The notes beneath the pieces were generated by a model that did not search any database, was not told where the DNA came from, and saw nothing but the letters and a program-made list of their open reading frames with translations. This document shows, in pieces, positions 33,010-42,463 of a stretch of 64,000 nt of DNA. The stretch is from Prolixibacteraceae bacterium UBA1413. Its GTDB lineage: Bacteria; Bacteroidota; Bacteroidia; Bacteroidales; Prolixibacteraceae. The stretch is from positions 62,001 to 126,000 of the forward strand of contig DBPT01000032.1 of assembly GCA_002304925.1 (NCBI GenBank), read 5' to 3'. The position numbers were made by a program, and so were the translations under genes. Each line of letters starts with the position of its first letter. Within the stretch, counting starts at the first letter, position 1.

Positions 33010-34086
33010 ATGAATAAATGCGCTTTGTCGGTGGTGGTCGTTGTGCTTTCACTGATCTTTATCTGTTCCTGTGCCGGAAAATCAAGACGTCCGTCAAAGC
33101 CGATCATTACGGTGGAACTGACACCTTCCTCCGGACCTCTCGTGGTCGGAAAATCTCTGACCGTTAGTGTAAAATCAAAAGTAAGGGAAGGAACGCTGAA
33201 AAAGACCGATCTTTATCTCAACAACCGACTGCTGGTGACTGAGACTTCCGGTGAATTTTCTTACACCATCACCGAATTACAGGAAACCGGCGTCAACACG
33301 CTCCGGGTCTTTTCGGAGAAAAACGACGGTTCTTCTGCCGTAGTGATCCGGAATTTCACCCTTCTATCCGATGTGGTGCCTGTAAATTACTCGTATACTG
33401 TCATTCGCGACTTTCCGCATGACACGGGACATTTCACCCAGGGATTGGAAATCAGAAATGGATTTTTGTTTGAAGGAACCGGGGAATACGGTACTTCCGC
33501 CATTTACCGGAAAAATCTCCCTTCCGGCAGGGTGGTCAATTCGGTAAAAATGGATAATCGCTATTTTGGTGAAGGAATTACCATTCTGGAAGATAAAATT
33601 TACCAGCTCACCTATAAAAACCAGATTGGTTTTGTTTACAATTTAGCAGATTTTGCCCTTGTTGACAGTTTCAGGTATGCATCTAAAGAAGGCTGGGGAT
33701 TGACCAACGACGGAAAATCGTTGATTATGAGCGATGGTTCGGCTGTTTTGACATGGATTGATCCTGCCGGTTTTTCCGTTCAAAGGAGTATTCAGGTTGC
33801 CGACCATGAGAAGATTTACCAGTACCTGAATGAACTGGAATATGACAGTGGTTACCTGTGGGCCAATGTATGGGGATCGGAACGGATATTGCGCATAGAA
33901 GCCCGAAGCGGCAGGATTACCGGATATGTCGATCTGAAGGGTCTACTTGGCACACTACCCCTGAATCAGTCGGATCGTCTGGATGTGATGAACGGCATTG
34001 CGCTGATGCCTTCAACAGGTCACCTGCTGGTCACCGGAAAACGGTGGCCCCGGATGTTCGAAATAAAAGTAATCATTTCAGAATAG
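33010..34086 (+). CDS. Glutaminyl-peptide cyclotransferase, propeller type, lipoprotein
   Basis: A 358-residue protein. A lipoprotein signal (VLSLIFICSC) is followed by an Ig-like domain (ITVELTPSSGPLVVGKSLTV) to about residue 115, and then the five-bladed propeller of the plant-type glutaminyl cyclases, with HDTGHFTQGLEIRNGFLFEG, YFGEGITILEDKIYQLTY and DVMNGIALMPSTGHLLVTGK. These enzymes convert N-terminal glutamine to pyroglutamate. In Bacteroidota this fits signal-peptidase products that begin with glutamine, such as many seen in this window (signal peptides ending xQ). The Ig-like domain is a common phylum-specific addition. It overlaps the ruvB end by 9 bp, tail to tail. Confidence 0.88.
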   Translation: MNKCALSVVVVVLSLIFICSCAGKSRRPSKPIITVELTPSSGPLVVGKSLTVSVKSKVREGTLKKTDLYLNNRLLVTETSGEFSYTITELQETGVNTLRVFSEKNDGSSAVVIRNFTLLSDVVPVNYSYTVIRDFPHDTGHFTQGLEIRNGFLFEGTGEYGTSAIYRKNLPSGRVVNSVKMDNRYFGEGITILEDKIYQLTYKNQIGFVYNLADFALVDSFRYASKEGWGLTNDGKSLIMSDGSAVLTWIDPAGFSVQRSIQVADHEKIYQYLNELEYDSGYLWANVWGSERILRIEARSGRITGYVDLKGLLGTLPLNQSDRLDVMNGIALMPSTGHLLVTGKRWPRMFEIKVIISE

Positions 34087-35103
34087 GGTAGGCGTATCAC
34101 CGTAGCGAACCCGACCCAGATGTTTGTAAGCCAATTCTGTCACCTCCCTTCCCCGGGGAGTGCGTTTTAGAAACCCTTCCTTGATCAGGTAGGGTTCATA
34201 TACCTCTTCAATGGTACCTGCATCCTCTCCCACTGCCGTGGAAATCGTGGAAATGCCAACCGGTCCGCCTCTGAATTTATCAATGATGGTAACCAGGATC
34301 CGGTTATCCATATCGTCAAGTCCGTACTTGTCAATATTAAGTGCTTCCAGAGAATACCTGGTAATGTCAAGGTCAATAACACCGGTTCCCTTTACCTGAG
34401 CGAAGTCACGCACCCTGCGCAACAAGGCGTTCACAATTCGCGGAGTGCCACGGCTTCGGGAAGCAATTTCCAGGGCGGCTGCATCTTCCAGGGGAACATT
34501 GAGTATGACAGCCGATCTTTTTGCAATCTTTGTCAATACCGTCACATCATAATATTCCAGATGAAACTTGATGCCGAACCTGGCCCGTAGCGGAGAAGTG
34601 AGCAACCCCGATCGCGTGGTCGCACCTACCAGAGTAAACGGATTTAACTCCAGTTGTATAGAACGGGCACTGGGTCCTTTGTCAATCAATATGTCAATTC
34701 TGAAATCTTCCATCGCCGAATAGAGATACTCCTCCACCACCGGTGACAAACGGTGTATTTCATCGATGAAAAGAATATCGCGCGATTCCAGATTTGTCAG
34801 CAAACCGGCAAGATCACCCGGTTTATCCAAAACAGGACCCGATGTAACTTTAATGCTTACCCCCATCTCATGGGCAATAATAGAGGATAAGGTGGTTTTC
34901 CCCAGTCCGGGCGGACCGTGAAGCAAAACATGATCAAGGGGTTCCCCGCGCTGACGGGCAGCCTTTACAAAAATCCGCAAATTCTCCACCGTCTGCTCCT
35001 GCCCGTGGAATTCTAAAAATGACAACGGCCTTAACTGATTGTCAAATTCCCGGTCAATATAATCACCTCCCCTGATATCCAGAAAATCGGTCATATCTTC
35101 CAT
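34078..35103 (-). CDS. ruvB: Holliday junction branch migration helicase RuvB
   Basis: A 341-residue AAA+ motor that drives branch migration with RuvA. Walker A is HGPPGLGKTTLSS, Walker B is LFIDEIHRLSP, and sensor 1 is VGATTRSGLLTSP; the arginine finger segment and the C-terminal winged helix (YEPYLIKEGFLKRTPRGREVTE, shortened here) are present. Length is typical. The stop codon overlaps the glutaminyl cyclase end by 9 bp. The response-regulator gene starts immediately upstream on the same strand (35104 is its last base). Confidence 0.96.
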   Translation of the reverse strand: MEDMTDFLDIRGGDYIDREFDNQLRPLSFLEFHGQEQTVENLRIFVKAARQRGEPLDHVLLHGPPGLGKTTLSSIIAHEMGVSIKVTSGPVLDKPGDLAGLLTNLESRDILFIDEIHRLSPVVEEYLYSAMEDFRIDILIDKGPSARSIQLELNPFTLVGATTRSGLLTSPLRARFGIKFHLEYYDVTVLTKIAKRSAVILNVPLEDAAALEIASRSRGTPRIVNALLRRVRDFAQVKGTGVIDLDITRYSLEALNIDKYGLDDMDNRILVTIIDKFRGGPVGISTISTAVGEDAGTIEEVYEPYLIKEGFLKRTPRGREVTELAYKHLGRVRYGDTPTLF

Positions 35104-35487
35104 TTAAGAAAAATTTAAAGAAGCGAGGATATCATTGAATTTTTGCATGTTGAAAGGCTTCGGGAGATAATCGTTCATCCCGCTTGCCAGACAACGATCT
35201 CTATCATTATCCAATGTATTCGCAGTCAATGCAATGATAATCATCTTCCTTTTACCGTACAACTTTTTCTCCATAACCCGCAACCGCCCTGCAGTCTCAT
35301 AACCATCAATTCCCGGCAGCATCAAATCCATCAGAACAATGTCAAACCATTCACTTTTAAATAATTGCAGCGCACACTCCCCCGAAGAACAAATCTTAAT
35401 TTCATGCTTTTTCCTGAGAAGAAAAAAGAGTATCTTCTGGTTCAGGAGATTGTCTTCAATAACAAGTATTTTACGTGATTTAATCAT
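35104..35487 (-). CDS. Single-domain response regulator
   Basis: A 127-residue receiver domain without an output domain. The phospho-acceptor is D54 in IVLMDLMLPGIDG, with acidic residues E11/D12 and the conserved lysine K110 in NDYLPKPF. The ATG at 35487 (MIKSRKILVIEDN) is preferred to one at 35529, which would add a hydrophobic run that is not part of the fold. It ends exactly where ruvB begins, so the pair is probably co-transcribed; a functional link is not evident. No kinase is adjacent: the nearest is the histidine kinase at 59.4 kb. Confidence 0.88.
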   Translation of the reverse strand: MIKSRKILVIEDNLLNQKILFFLLRKKHEIKICSSGECALQLFKSEWFDIVLMDLMLPGIDGYETAGRLRVMEKKLYGKRKMIIIALTANTLDNDRDRCLASGMNDYLPKPFNMQKFNDILASLNFS

Positions 35488-35897
35488 TTTTAAAAAATAT
35501 AAAATTAAAAATAAAAATAATGGTAACATGTTAATTGTGTTAATAGCTTTTTACCCTTTTTAATTAACTTCAATTCAACAATTTTACTGATCCCCTTTCA
35601 ACAATTTCCAAATCTTTAAATCATTTAAAATCAATTGTAAATTGATATTTATCACGATTTGTTTATAAGTTGGGCGATATGGTATCTGGATGTAATTAAC
35701 AGGAGAAAGTGTGTTGGTATTTTAAAAATAAAAACAACTATTTCAGCTTTGCTTTTTAAAATTAAAGTGCTATAATAATTTGTTTCGTTTTTCCAAATCT
35801 AGAACCAATGAATTTATTCAAATTTTTAAGGTATTTTTGAACATTCTTATTGATGGGTAATTATTATTAAATTTTTGATTTTTAATTTCTTAGGAAA
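35488..35897. other. A+T-rich divergent intergenic region before the DUF4175 gene
   Basis: About 410 bp of very A+T-rich sequence with no reading frame or RNA gene I can support. It must carry promoters in both directions. On the plus strand TATTTTTG at 35832-35839 fits TAnnTTTG, 58 bp before the DUF4175 ATG, with no -33 element. The A+T-rich character continues into the following genes. Confidence 0.5.
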
Positions 35898-38800
35898 TTG
35901 ATGAATTCCGATTTTAACATACTTAATAGGAAAATTAAGGCATTTAGAAAAAAATACACCCTGTATCAGGTGCTGAGGGGTTTAATGATGACCATACTGC
36001 TTTTTATTGGAGCCTGGCTGTTGCTTAATTTTCTGGAATATAAACTATACATGCCATCACGTTGGAGGAAAATTCTTTTTCTTACAAACCTCTTATTTTT
36101 CGGATTAGTATTTTTGAGGTATGTGATTTATCCGGCAATGCAATTTCTGGGAATGGTAAATGTGTTGAATAGGAGAAAAATATCTGAAATTATTAGACAG
36201 TATATTCCGGGAGTAAAAGATAAACTTTTGAACATTATAGAATTACATGATAATTTTGAACCGGCTTATTCGAGGGAAATTACCGAAGCGGCCATTTCCC
36301 AAAAAATCAATGACCTCAGGTTTATTGATTTCTCGGGAGCTGTTAGGATGAAAAACCTTCTAACTCTTTTTAATTATCTTATTTTAAGTTTTTTTATTGT
36401 TATTTCCCTTTATTTTATTGATAGTTCTGTTATTACAGGTCCTGGGAACCGTATTATTCACTTTAATCGAGAGTTTGTAAAGCCTTCACCTTATGAGTTT
36501 GTGTTACTGAATAATGGACTGATCGTAAAAAAAGGAGAAAATTTTATTGTGAAGGTTGAATGCCGGGGAAAAAATATTCCTTCGATTGTTTTCATCAATA
36601 TCGGTGGAAACAATTTTGTGATGAAATATACCGGTAATAATAGGTTTGAATATGAATTGTCCTCTGTACTGAGGTCTGTTGGGTTTTATTTTACCGACCT
36701 TGTATTTAATTCTGTTAATTATGAGCTGAAGGTTATTCCGATACCTGTTATAAATGAATTTTCGGTAGAAATAAATCCTCCGGCTTATACTGGTTTACCG
36801 GGTATGAAACTTGAAAATATCGGGGACCTTAAAATTGCGGCAGGAAGCCTGGTTACCTGGAATTTTAATTGTTTTGATACAGATTCACTAATAATTAGAA
36901 TTAAAGAAGGTACATTTTATCAAGGAGAGAAAATAAATGACAGGAATTTTACTGTGACCGGACAGTTTAAAAAGCCAACTGAATACGAAGTTCTGGTAAG
37001 AAATTTAAAAACGGAGTTTGAATCTGCAATGAACTTTGTGATATCTGTTACTGAGGATTATTTTCCAGAAATTAAGGTTCTTAGAACGGAGGATTCAGTA
37101 AGAATGACCCGTTTTTATTTCAAGGGTAGTATTTTTGACGATTATGGTTTTTCGGGTCTTAAATTTCATTTAAATATTGAGGCAGAAGATAGCTCATTTT
37201 CTATACCTTTTGTTCCATTACTGAACAACCAGGGTTTTTATTATACTGTTGATTTTAAGGATTATATTAAAATTGGTGACAGAATGGATTACTACTTCTC
37301 CGTTACCGATAATGATCAGGTAAATGGTCCCAAAACAACAACCTCTGATAGTTTTGTCTTTTTGTTTCCTGACCAAGGAATGATCGGTGGAAAGCAGAAG
37401 GAAGAGTTTGAAAACATTGAAAAATTAATTGGAGAGAGCCAAAAAATGGTTCGTGAAATAAAAAATGATATCCTGGAATTGCAGAAGAAAAATATGGATA
37501 ACAAATTTTCGGACTGGGAAAGGAACCAATTGGTAGAAGATGTAGTGAATAAAAAAAATATTTTGGAATCCATTCTGGATGAAATAGAAAAGAGGAATAG
37601 AAAATTTAATAATTACCAGAATACGTTTAATGAAGTCAGTGATGAAATTCTGAAAAAACAGGAGCAGATACAGGATTTGCTTGAGGATGTAATGACTGAT
37701 GAATTAAGAAAATTGCTTGAAGAATTCAGTAAACTGGCAGAAGACTTTAACAGTAAAATGCTGAATGAACTTAGTAAAAAAATGCATTTTTCTTTTGAAG
37801 ACCTTTCTAAACAACTGGACAGAAATATGGAGATGCTGAAAAAGATCAAAATAGAGCAGGAGTTGGAACAGATTGTCAATAGGGTGGAATTGCTTCAGGA
37901 AAAAGAAGAACAGCTGGCCAATGAGGTGATGGAAAAAAATGATTTTGATTCTGGTATCAAAAATGAAGAAAATAATATATTGGAAATTGAAGATATAAAG
38001 CAGGAGTTGAGTGGCATTCTTGATCGGAACAATGAATTAGAAGAACCTTACTTGTTTGATGATTTTAAGGAAGAATTCCGAGAAATCAAGGATAATATGA
38101 ATAATTCCCTGCTGGAACTAGGGAAGAAAAATAAAAGGCGTTCTTCAGAGAGCATGAAGGAAACAGGAAAAAAACTAGGGAACCTGGCTTTTGCCATGCA
38201 GCGGATGATTGATTCTAACCAAATGGAGGAGAATTCGGAGAACATTCAAAATCTGAAGCAGATTCTGAAGAACCTGGTTTTATTTTCAATCCGTCAGGAA
38301 GAGGTATTGTCGGGGGTTAAAGCAGCGGGAGATGGGGATCCCATTATGCGGGAATTCAGCCGGGAACAAAGAAAACTTGTGGAACAGTCCCAAGTCATTA
38401 AAGATTCAATTTATGGACTGGGAGAAAGAACTGCTGCCTTTGGCAATGTGGTGAATAATGAACTTTTAGCGCTTGAAATCAACCTGGTTCGGTCAGTGGA
38501 ACTTATGGGAGAAGGCTTTTATAAACAGGCTGGCGTTAATCAACAGCTTGTGATGACCGCCGTTAACAATTTGGCACTGATTCTCAGCGATGCGCTTATG
38601 CAGATGGAAGAACAGATGGCGGAAGGAAAGGCCGGCGATCAGAATTGTCGAAAAGGAAAGGGTGGGGGAATGGGTTCCCTTAAACAACAATCAGAAAATC
38701 TTCGAAACCAGTTGGAAAAGATGATTGAACAGATGAAGAAAGGCGATAGCGGGAAGATGAGTCGTGAAATGGCCCAATCGCTGATGGAACATGAGATGAT

Positions 38801-39203
38801 GCAACAAATGCTGCGTGATTTGATGAATAACGGAAATATCGGTGACGACGCCAGAAAACAGCTTCAACAGGTTGACCAGTTTCTGGAGCAAAACCGTAGG
38901 GAAATCATGAACAAAAGGATTGGGCCAAACCTTGTGCACCGGCAGAATCAAATATTTACTAGGTTGCTGGAAGCTGAAAAATCGGAAATGGAAAGGGATC
39001 AGGAGAATAAAAGAGAATCCAATACTGCCGATAAAACCTTTTACAGCAATCCTGCCCTGTTTTTTGAAAAGATTCAGGAGAGAACCATAACCTTAGAGAA
39101 TTTTCAACGTAACAGTTTGAAGCTAAATAATTTTTATCAAGACAAGTTTAAAAATTATCTTGAAAAATTCAACTCCCATGCCACTTTCCCGAATGGAAAT
39201 TAA
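35898..39203 (+). CDS. DUF4175-family large membrane protein with long coiled coils
   Basis: A 1101-residue protein found in front of the HATPase/ybeY/mnmG run in Bacteroidota. Transmembrane helices lie near 24-45, 60-80 and 154-174. The region 180-490 is beta-rich and probably extracytoplasmic (NEFSVEINPPAYTGLPGMKL). From about 490 to 980 the sequence is charged and coiled-coil (long runs of E, K, L, Q and N), followed by a less ordered, charged C-terminus. No catalytic motif was recognised and the biological role is not known to me. Codon use is strongly A/T-ending compared with the rest of the window. Translationally overlapping the next gene. Confidence 0.82.
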   Translation: MMNSDFNILNRKIKAFRKKYTLYQVLRGLMMTILLFIGAWLLLNFLEYKLYMPSRWRKILFLTNLLFFGLVFLRYVIYPAMQFLGMVNVLNRRKISEIIRQYIPGVKDKLLNIIELHDNFEPAYSREITEAAISQKINDLRFIDFSGAVRMKNLLTLFNYLILSFFIVISLYFIDSSVITGPGNRIIHFNREFVKPSPYEFVLLNNGLIVKKGENFIVKVECRGKNIPSIVFINIGGNNFVMKYTGNNRFEYELSSVLRSVGFYFTDLVFNSVNYELKVIPIPVINEFSVEINPPAYTGLPGMKLENIGDLKIAAGSLVTWNFNCFDTDSLIIRIKEGTFYQGEKINDRNFTVTGQFKKPTEYEVLVRNLKTEFESAMNFVISVTEDYFPEIKVLRTEDSVRMTRFYFKGSIFDDYGFSGLKFHLNIEAEDSSFSIPFVPLLNNQGFYYTVDFKDYIKIGDRMDYYFSVTDNDQVNGPKTTTSDSFVFLFPDQGMIGGKQKEEFENIEKLIGESQKMVREIKNDILELQKKNMDNKFSDWERNQLVEDVVNKKNILESILDEIEKRNRKFNNYQNTFNEVSDEILKKQEQIQDLLEDVMTDELRKLLEEFSKLAEDFNSKMLNELSKKMHFSFEDLSKQLDRNMEMLKKIKIEQELEQIVNRVELLQEKEEQLANEVMEKNDFDSGIKNEENNILEIEDIKQELSGILDRNNELEEPYLFDDFKEEFREIKDNMNNSLLELGKKNKRRSSESMKETGKKLGNLAFAMQRMIDSNQMEENSENIQNLKQILKNLVLFSIRQEEVLSGVKAAGDGDPIMREFSREQRKLVEQSQVIKDSIYGLGERTAAFGNVVNNELLALEINLVRSVELMGEGFYKQAGVNQQLVMTAVNNLALILSDALMQMEEQMAEGKAGDQNCRKGKGGGMGSLKQQSENLRNQLEKMIEQMKKGDSGKMSREMAQSLMEHEMMQQMLRDLMNNGNIGDDARKQLQQVDQFLEQNRREIMNKRIGPNLVHRQNQIFTRLLEAEKSEMERDQENKRESNTADKTFYSNPALFFEKIQERTITLENFQRNSLKLNNFYQDKFKNYLEKFNSHATFPNGN

Positions 39204-39594
39204 AATAGCGTCAGAGACATTGGAATTATGCCAGGTTGAGCATTTTTTAAAGGAAGTTTTTATTAAAAATGATGTCAAACCTGATATTTTTTTCAAAGCT
39301 CTATTATGCGTGAACGAAGCCGTGATCAATTCAATCATACATGGGAATAAATTCAATCCGTTAAAGCAAGTCAGAATTCAAAGCTATTCTTGCAAACGAT
39401 TTCTTTATTTCAGGATCTCTGATCAGGGGGATGGTTTTGATTATGAGAATCTTCCTGATCCGACCGCCCTTGAAAATTTGAAAAAGGAAACCGGGAGAGG
39501 TATTTATATTATTAAAAAGATTTCTGACCGGACGGACTTCAGGCAAAAGGGGAGCATTATTGAATTTAAGATAGAATTAGGTGGAGACGATTAA
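39193..39594 (+). CDS. Anti-sigma-regulatory-factor-like ATP-binding protein (HATPase)
   Basis: A roughly 133-residue GHKL ATPase of the RsbW/SpoIIAB type, which as a class are serine kinases or anti-sigma partners. The N box is CVNEAVINSIIHGNKF and the G1 box DQGDGFDYE, with GRGIYIIKKISD following. Possible starts are the ATGs at 39160, 39178 and 39193; the last gives a standard N-terminus (MEIKIASETLELC) and the smallest overlap (11 bp) with the DUF4175 gene. No partner sigma factor or STAS protein is visible here. Its stop overlaps the ybeY start. Confidence 0.85.
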   Translation: MEIKIASETLELCQVEHFLKEVFIKNDVKPDIFFKALLCVNEAVINSIIHGNKFNPLKQVRIQSYSCKRFLYFRISDQGDGFDYENLPDPTALENLKKETGRGIYIIKKISDRTDFRQKGSIIEFKIELGGDD

Positions 39595-40009
39595 GTTTTA
39601 TTTTGTGGATGTTCCGCGAATTCGTATTCAACAGGTTTTTGTCAGGGGAGTGATCAGGCAAATAGCCAGAGATGAAAAACACGTTATCGGAGAGATTAAT
39701 ATTATATTTTGTACCGACGACTATCTGTTGAATTTAAACAAGTCGTTTCTGGATCATGATTACCTTACCGATATTATCACCTTTGACAACAGCGGGAAGG
39801 GAAAAATTGCCGGTGAACTATATATCAGCGCAGACCGTGTGCGGGAAAACAGTAAGATTTATTCAGTTAGCTTTATGCATGAACTCATGCGGGTAATTAT
39901 TCATGGCGTATTACATTTGCTGGGATATAATGATAAGGGAGAGAATGAAATTGAGGTTATGAGGAAGAGGGAGAATTACTACCTTGATTATTGTAATATT
40001 GAATTGTAA
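39581..40009 (+). CDS. ybeY: rRNA maturation endoribonuclease YbeY
   Basis: A 142-residue zinc-dependent RNase needed for 16S rRNA 3' processing and ribosome quality control. The metal motif is IIHGVLHLLGYNDKGE, the Bacteroidota form with the third histidine replaced by aspartate/lysine; DYLTDIITFDNSG and GELYISADRVREN also match. Length is standard. Its ATG at 39581 overlaps the HATPase stop by 14 bp; mnmG starts 5 bp later. Part of the plus-strand operon DUF4175-HATPase-ybeY-mnmG. Confidence 0.94.
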   Translation: METIKFYFVDVPRIRIQQVFVRGVIRQIARDEKHVIGEINIIFCTDDYLLNLNKSFLDHDYLTDIITFDNSGKGKIAGELYISADRVRENSKIYSVSFMHELMRVIIHGVLHLLGYNDKGENEIEVMRKRENYYLDYCNIEL

Positions 40010-40014
40010 GCACA

Positions 40015-41898
40015 ATGTTTCCAGCATATGATGTTGTTGTAGTAGGCGGGGGGCATGCCGGGTGTGAAGCGGCAGCGGCGGCTGCAAATCTGGGATCCCG
40101 GACGTTGCTTGTTACCATGGACATGACCAAATATGCCCAGATGTCCTGCAATCCGGCGATGGGTGGTATTGGCAAGGGTCAGATAATTAGGGAAATAGAT
40201 GCGATGGGTGGATATTCTGGAATTATTTCTGATCTTACCTCTATCCAATTTCGCATGTTAAACCGATCTAAAGGTCCGGCGATGTGGAGTCCGCGGGCCC
40301 AGATAGACAGAATGCGGTTTTCAGAAGAATGGAGGAATGTGCTTGAGAATATTCCGAACCTAGAATTGTGGCAGGATACCGTCACTGGGATACTCCTGGA
40401 AAAGGGGAGGGTAAAGGGAATAAAAACACTGCTAGGTGTTGAGATCTTTTCGAAAACGGTGATACTCACCAATGGTACATTTCTGAATGGTTTGATGCAT
40501 GTTGGAAGGCGCACGATAGAAGGGGGAAGAATGGGGGAATCTGCTTCCTATCAAATTAGTGATCAGTTGGCTGAAGCTGGTTTTATTACTGGAAGGTTGA
40601 AAACGGGAACTCCGGTAAGGATAGACGGTAGATCAGTTGATTTCAGCGTTTTGAAAGAGCAGGAGGGGGAGAAAGACGGATACAAATTTTCCTATTTACC
40701 CAGTATTAAATCAGGATTGAAACAACGTTCATGCTGGATAACCTATACAAACCTGGAGGTGCATGGGATCCTGGAATCAGGTTTCGATGATTCTCCCATG
40801 TACAATGGAACGATAAAAAGCACTGGACCCCGTTATTGTCCCAGTATTGAATCAAAGCTTGTGACTTTTTCTGAAAAAAAGTCCCATTTGTTGTTTCTGG
40901 AACCGGAAGGGGAAACTACCCATGAATATTATCTTAATGGTTTTTCTTCTTCTCTTCCGTGGGATATCCAGTACCAGGCCCTGCAACGGATTGCTGGATT
41001 TGAGAGCGCAAGGATTTACCGACCGGGTTATGCCCTTGAATACGATTATTTTGATCCTACACAGTTATTTCCGACCTTGGAAACAAAGTTGATTGGTAAT
41101 CTTTTCTTTGCAGGTCAGATCAACGGCACCACGGGGTATGAAGAGGCGGGGGCTCAGGGTTTGATGGCAGGCATTAATGCGCATCTGAAAGCCTGTGGAA
41201 ATCAGGATGGTTTCGTCTTGGGAAGGGATGAAGCCTACATCGGAGTTTTGATCGATGATCTGATCACAAAGGGTGTGGATGAGCCGTACAGGATGTTTAC
41301 CAGTAGGGCGGAATATCGCATTTTACTACGACAGGACAATGCAGATGAAAGGTTGACGAGGAATGCCCATCAATTGGGGTTGGCTTCCGGGGAAAGGTTG
41401 GAACTCCTAGAAAGAAAGATTGGATTACGGGACGAGGTGGTTGGATTTCTAGAAAAATTCAGCATTAAACCACTGTTTATCAGCGGGTTACTTAAAATTA
41501 AAGGGACTTCGCCCCTTAAGCACTCTGTTAAATTGGTCGACGTTTTACTTCGTCCCCAGGTGTCGATATTTGACTTGGTTGAGCACATTGAACCTTTTAG
41601 GAAGTTTATTGAAAAGCTGGATTTTGGCGAACGGTTTCGTGAGATTCTCGAATCGGCTGAAATCAGGGTTAAGTATGAAGGATACATCAATCGGGAAAAG
41701 ACCCTTGCTGATAAGGCGAAGCGGTTGGAAAACCTAGAAATTGAAGGGAAGTTTGATTACACGAAGTTAATTTCGCTGTCTATTGAAGCCCGACAGAAGT
41801 TATCGACCGTAAAACCCCGGACCATTGGGCAAGCAAGCCGCATTCCTGGGGTATCACCTGCGGACATCAATATTTTATTAATTTTATTGGGACGATAA
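40015..41898 (+). CDS. mnmG: tRNA uridine-5-carboxymethylaminomethyl modification enzyme MnmG
   Basis: A 627-residue FAD protein that, with MnmE, makes cmnm5U34 on several tRNAs. The FAD motif is VVGGGHAGCEAAAAAANLG, followed by MSCNPAMGGIGKGQIIREID, and the NAD-binding GTPVRIDGR and GLMAGINAHL regions are intact. The C-terminal helical domain binds MnmE. Length is standard for the alpha (dimer) form. It is the last gene of the A+T-rich operon. Its stop codon overlaps the first bases of a 22-bp parS-like palindrome. In many bacteria this gene lies near the replication origin. Confidence 0.97.
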   Translation: MFPAYDVVVVGGGHAGCEAAAAAANLGSRTLLVTMDMTKYAQMSCNPAMGGIGKGQIIREIDAMGGYSGIISDLTSIQFRMLNRSKGPAMWSPRAQIDRMRFSEEWRNVLENIPNLELWQDTVTGILLEKGRVKGIKTLLGVEIFSKTVILTNGTFLNGLMHVGRRTIEGGRMGESASYQISDQLAEAGFITGRLKTGTPVRIDGRSVDFSVLKEQEGEKDGYKFSYLPSIKSGLKQRSCWITYTNLEVHGILESGFDDSPMYNGTIKSTGPRYCPSIESKLVTFSEKKSHLLFLEPEGETTHEYYLNGFSSSLPWDIQYQALQRIAGFESARIYRPGYALEYDYFDPTQLFPTLETKLIGNLFFAGQINGTTGYEEAGAQGLMAGINAHLKACGNQDGFVLGRDEAYIGVLIDDLITKGVDEPYRMFTSRAEYRILLRQDNADERLTRNAHQLGLASGERLELLERKIGLRDEVVGFLEKFSIKPLFISGLLKIKGTSPLKHSVKLVDVLLRPQVSIFDLVEHIEPFRKFIEKLDFGERFREILESAEIRVKYEGYINREKTLADKAKRLENLEIEGKFDYTKLISLSIEARQKLSTVKPRTIGQASRIPGVSPADINILLILLGR

Positions 41899-41918
41899 TT
41901 GTTCCACGTGGAACAATT
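41897..41918. promoter_or_regulatory. parS-like perfect palindrome 1
   Basis: A 22-bp perfect palindrome centred on TGTTCCACGTGGAACA (41900-41915), fitting the parS consensus TGTTNCACGTGNAACA recognised by ParB in chromosome segregation. It overlaps the mnmG stop and precedes apt by 14 bp. No parA or parB gene is in the window. The match is to a known consensus; binding is inferred. Confidence 0.65.
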
Positions 41919-41932
41919 TAAATACAAAAGGC

Positions 41933-42454
41933 ATGGATTTTAAGGCACAGATCAGACAGGTGCCCGGGTTTCCGCAACCCGGCATCAATTTTATCGACAT
42001 TACCACCTTGTTAAAAAATCCCACAGCTTTCAGGAAGGTGGTGGATAACATCGCTGGTTATTTTCAGGGGCGGGGGATAACGAAAGTGGTGTCGCTCGAA
42101 TCGAGGGGATTTATCATCGGGGGGGCCCTGGCCTACCAACTGAAGGCGGGTTTCGTTCCGATCCGCAAAGCCGGAAAACTGCCGGCTGCCACCATTTCTA
42201 TGTCCTATGCGCTGGAATATGGAACAGATATGATCCAGATCCATCAGGATGCCCTGAAAGCCGAAGACGTGGTTCTGATCCATGATGACCTGCTGGCTAC
42301 GGGCGGAACAGCCAACGCAGCACTCCAACTGGTAGAGAAATTGCATGTGCGATCCGTATACTTCAGCTTCCTTTGTGACCTGGAATTCATTAAAACCCCA
42401 TTGAAAGAAAAACTGGCGGAGTACAGGCCTCATATCCTGGTAAAATACGAATAG
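41933..42454 (+). CDS. apt: Adenine phosphoribosyltransferase
   Basis: A 173-residue salvage enzyme making AMP from adenine and PRPP. The PRPP-binding motif is VVLIHDDLLATGGTANA; the substrate loop region RGFIIGGALAYQLKAGF and the flexible loop KLPAATISMSYALEYG are standard. Length is typical. It begins 35 bp after mnmG beyond the parS-like site, and its stop overlaps the Shine-Dalgarno-like sequence of uvrC. Probably co-transcribed with uvrC. Confidence 0.95.
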   Translation: MDFKAQIRQVPGFPQPGINFIDITTLLKNPTAFRKVVDNIAGYFQGRGITKVVSLESRGFIIGGALAYQLKAGFVPIRKAGKLPAATISMSYALEYGTDMIQIHQDALKAEDVVLIHDDLLATGGTANAALQLVEKLHVRSVYFSFLCDLEFIKTPLKEKLAEYRPHILVKYE

Positions 42455-42463
42455 GAGCATACT

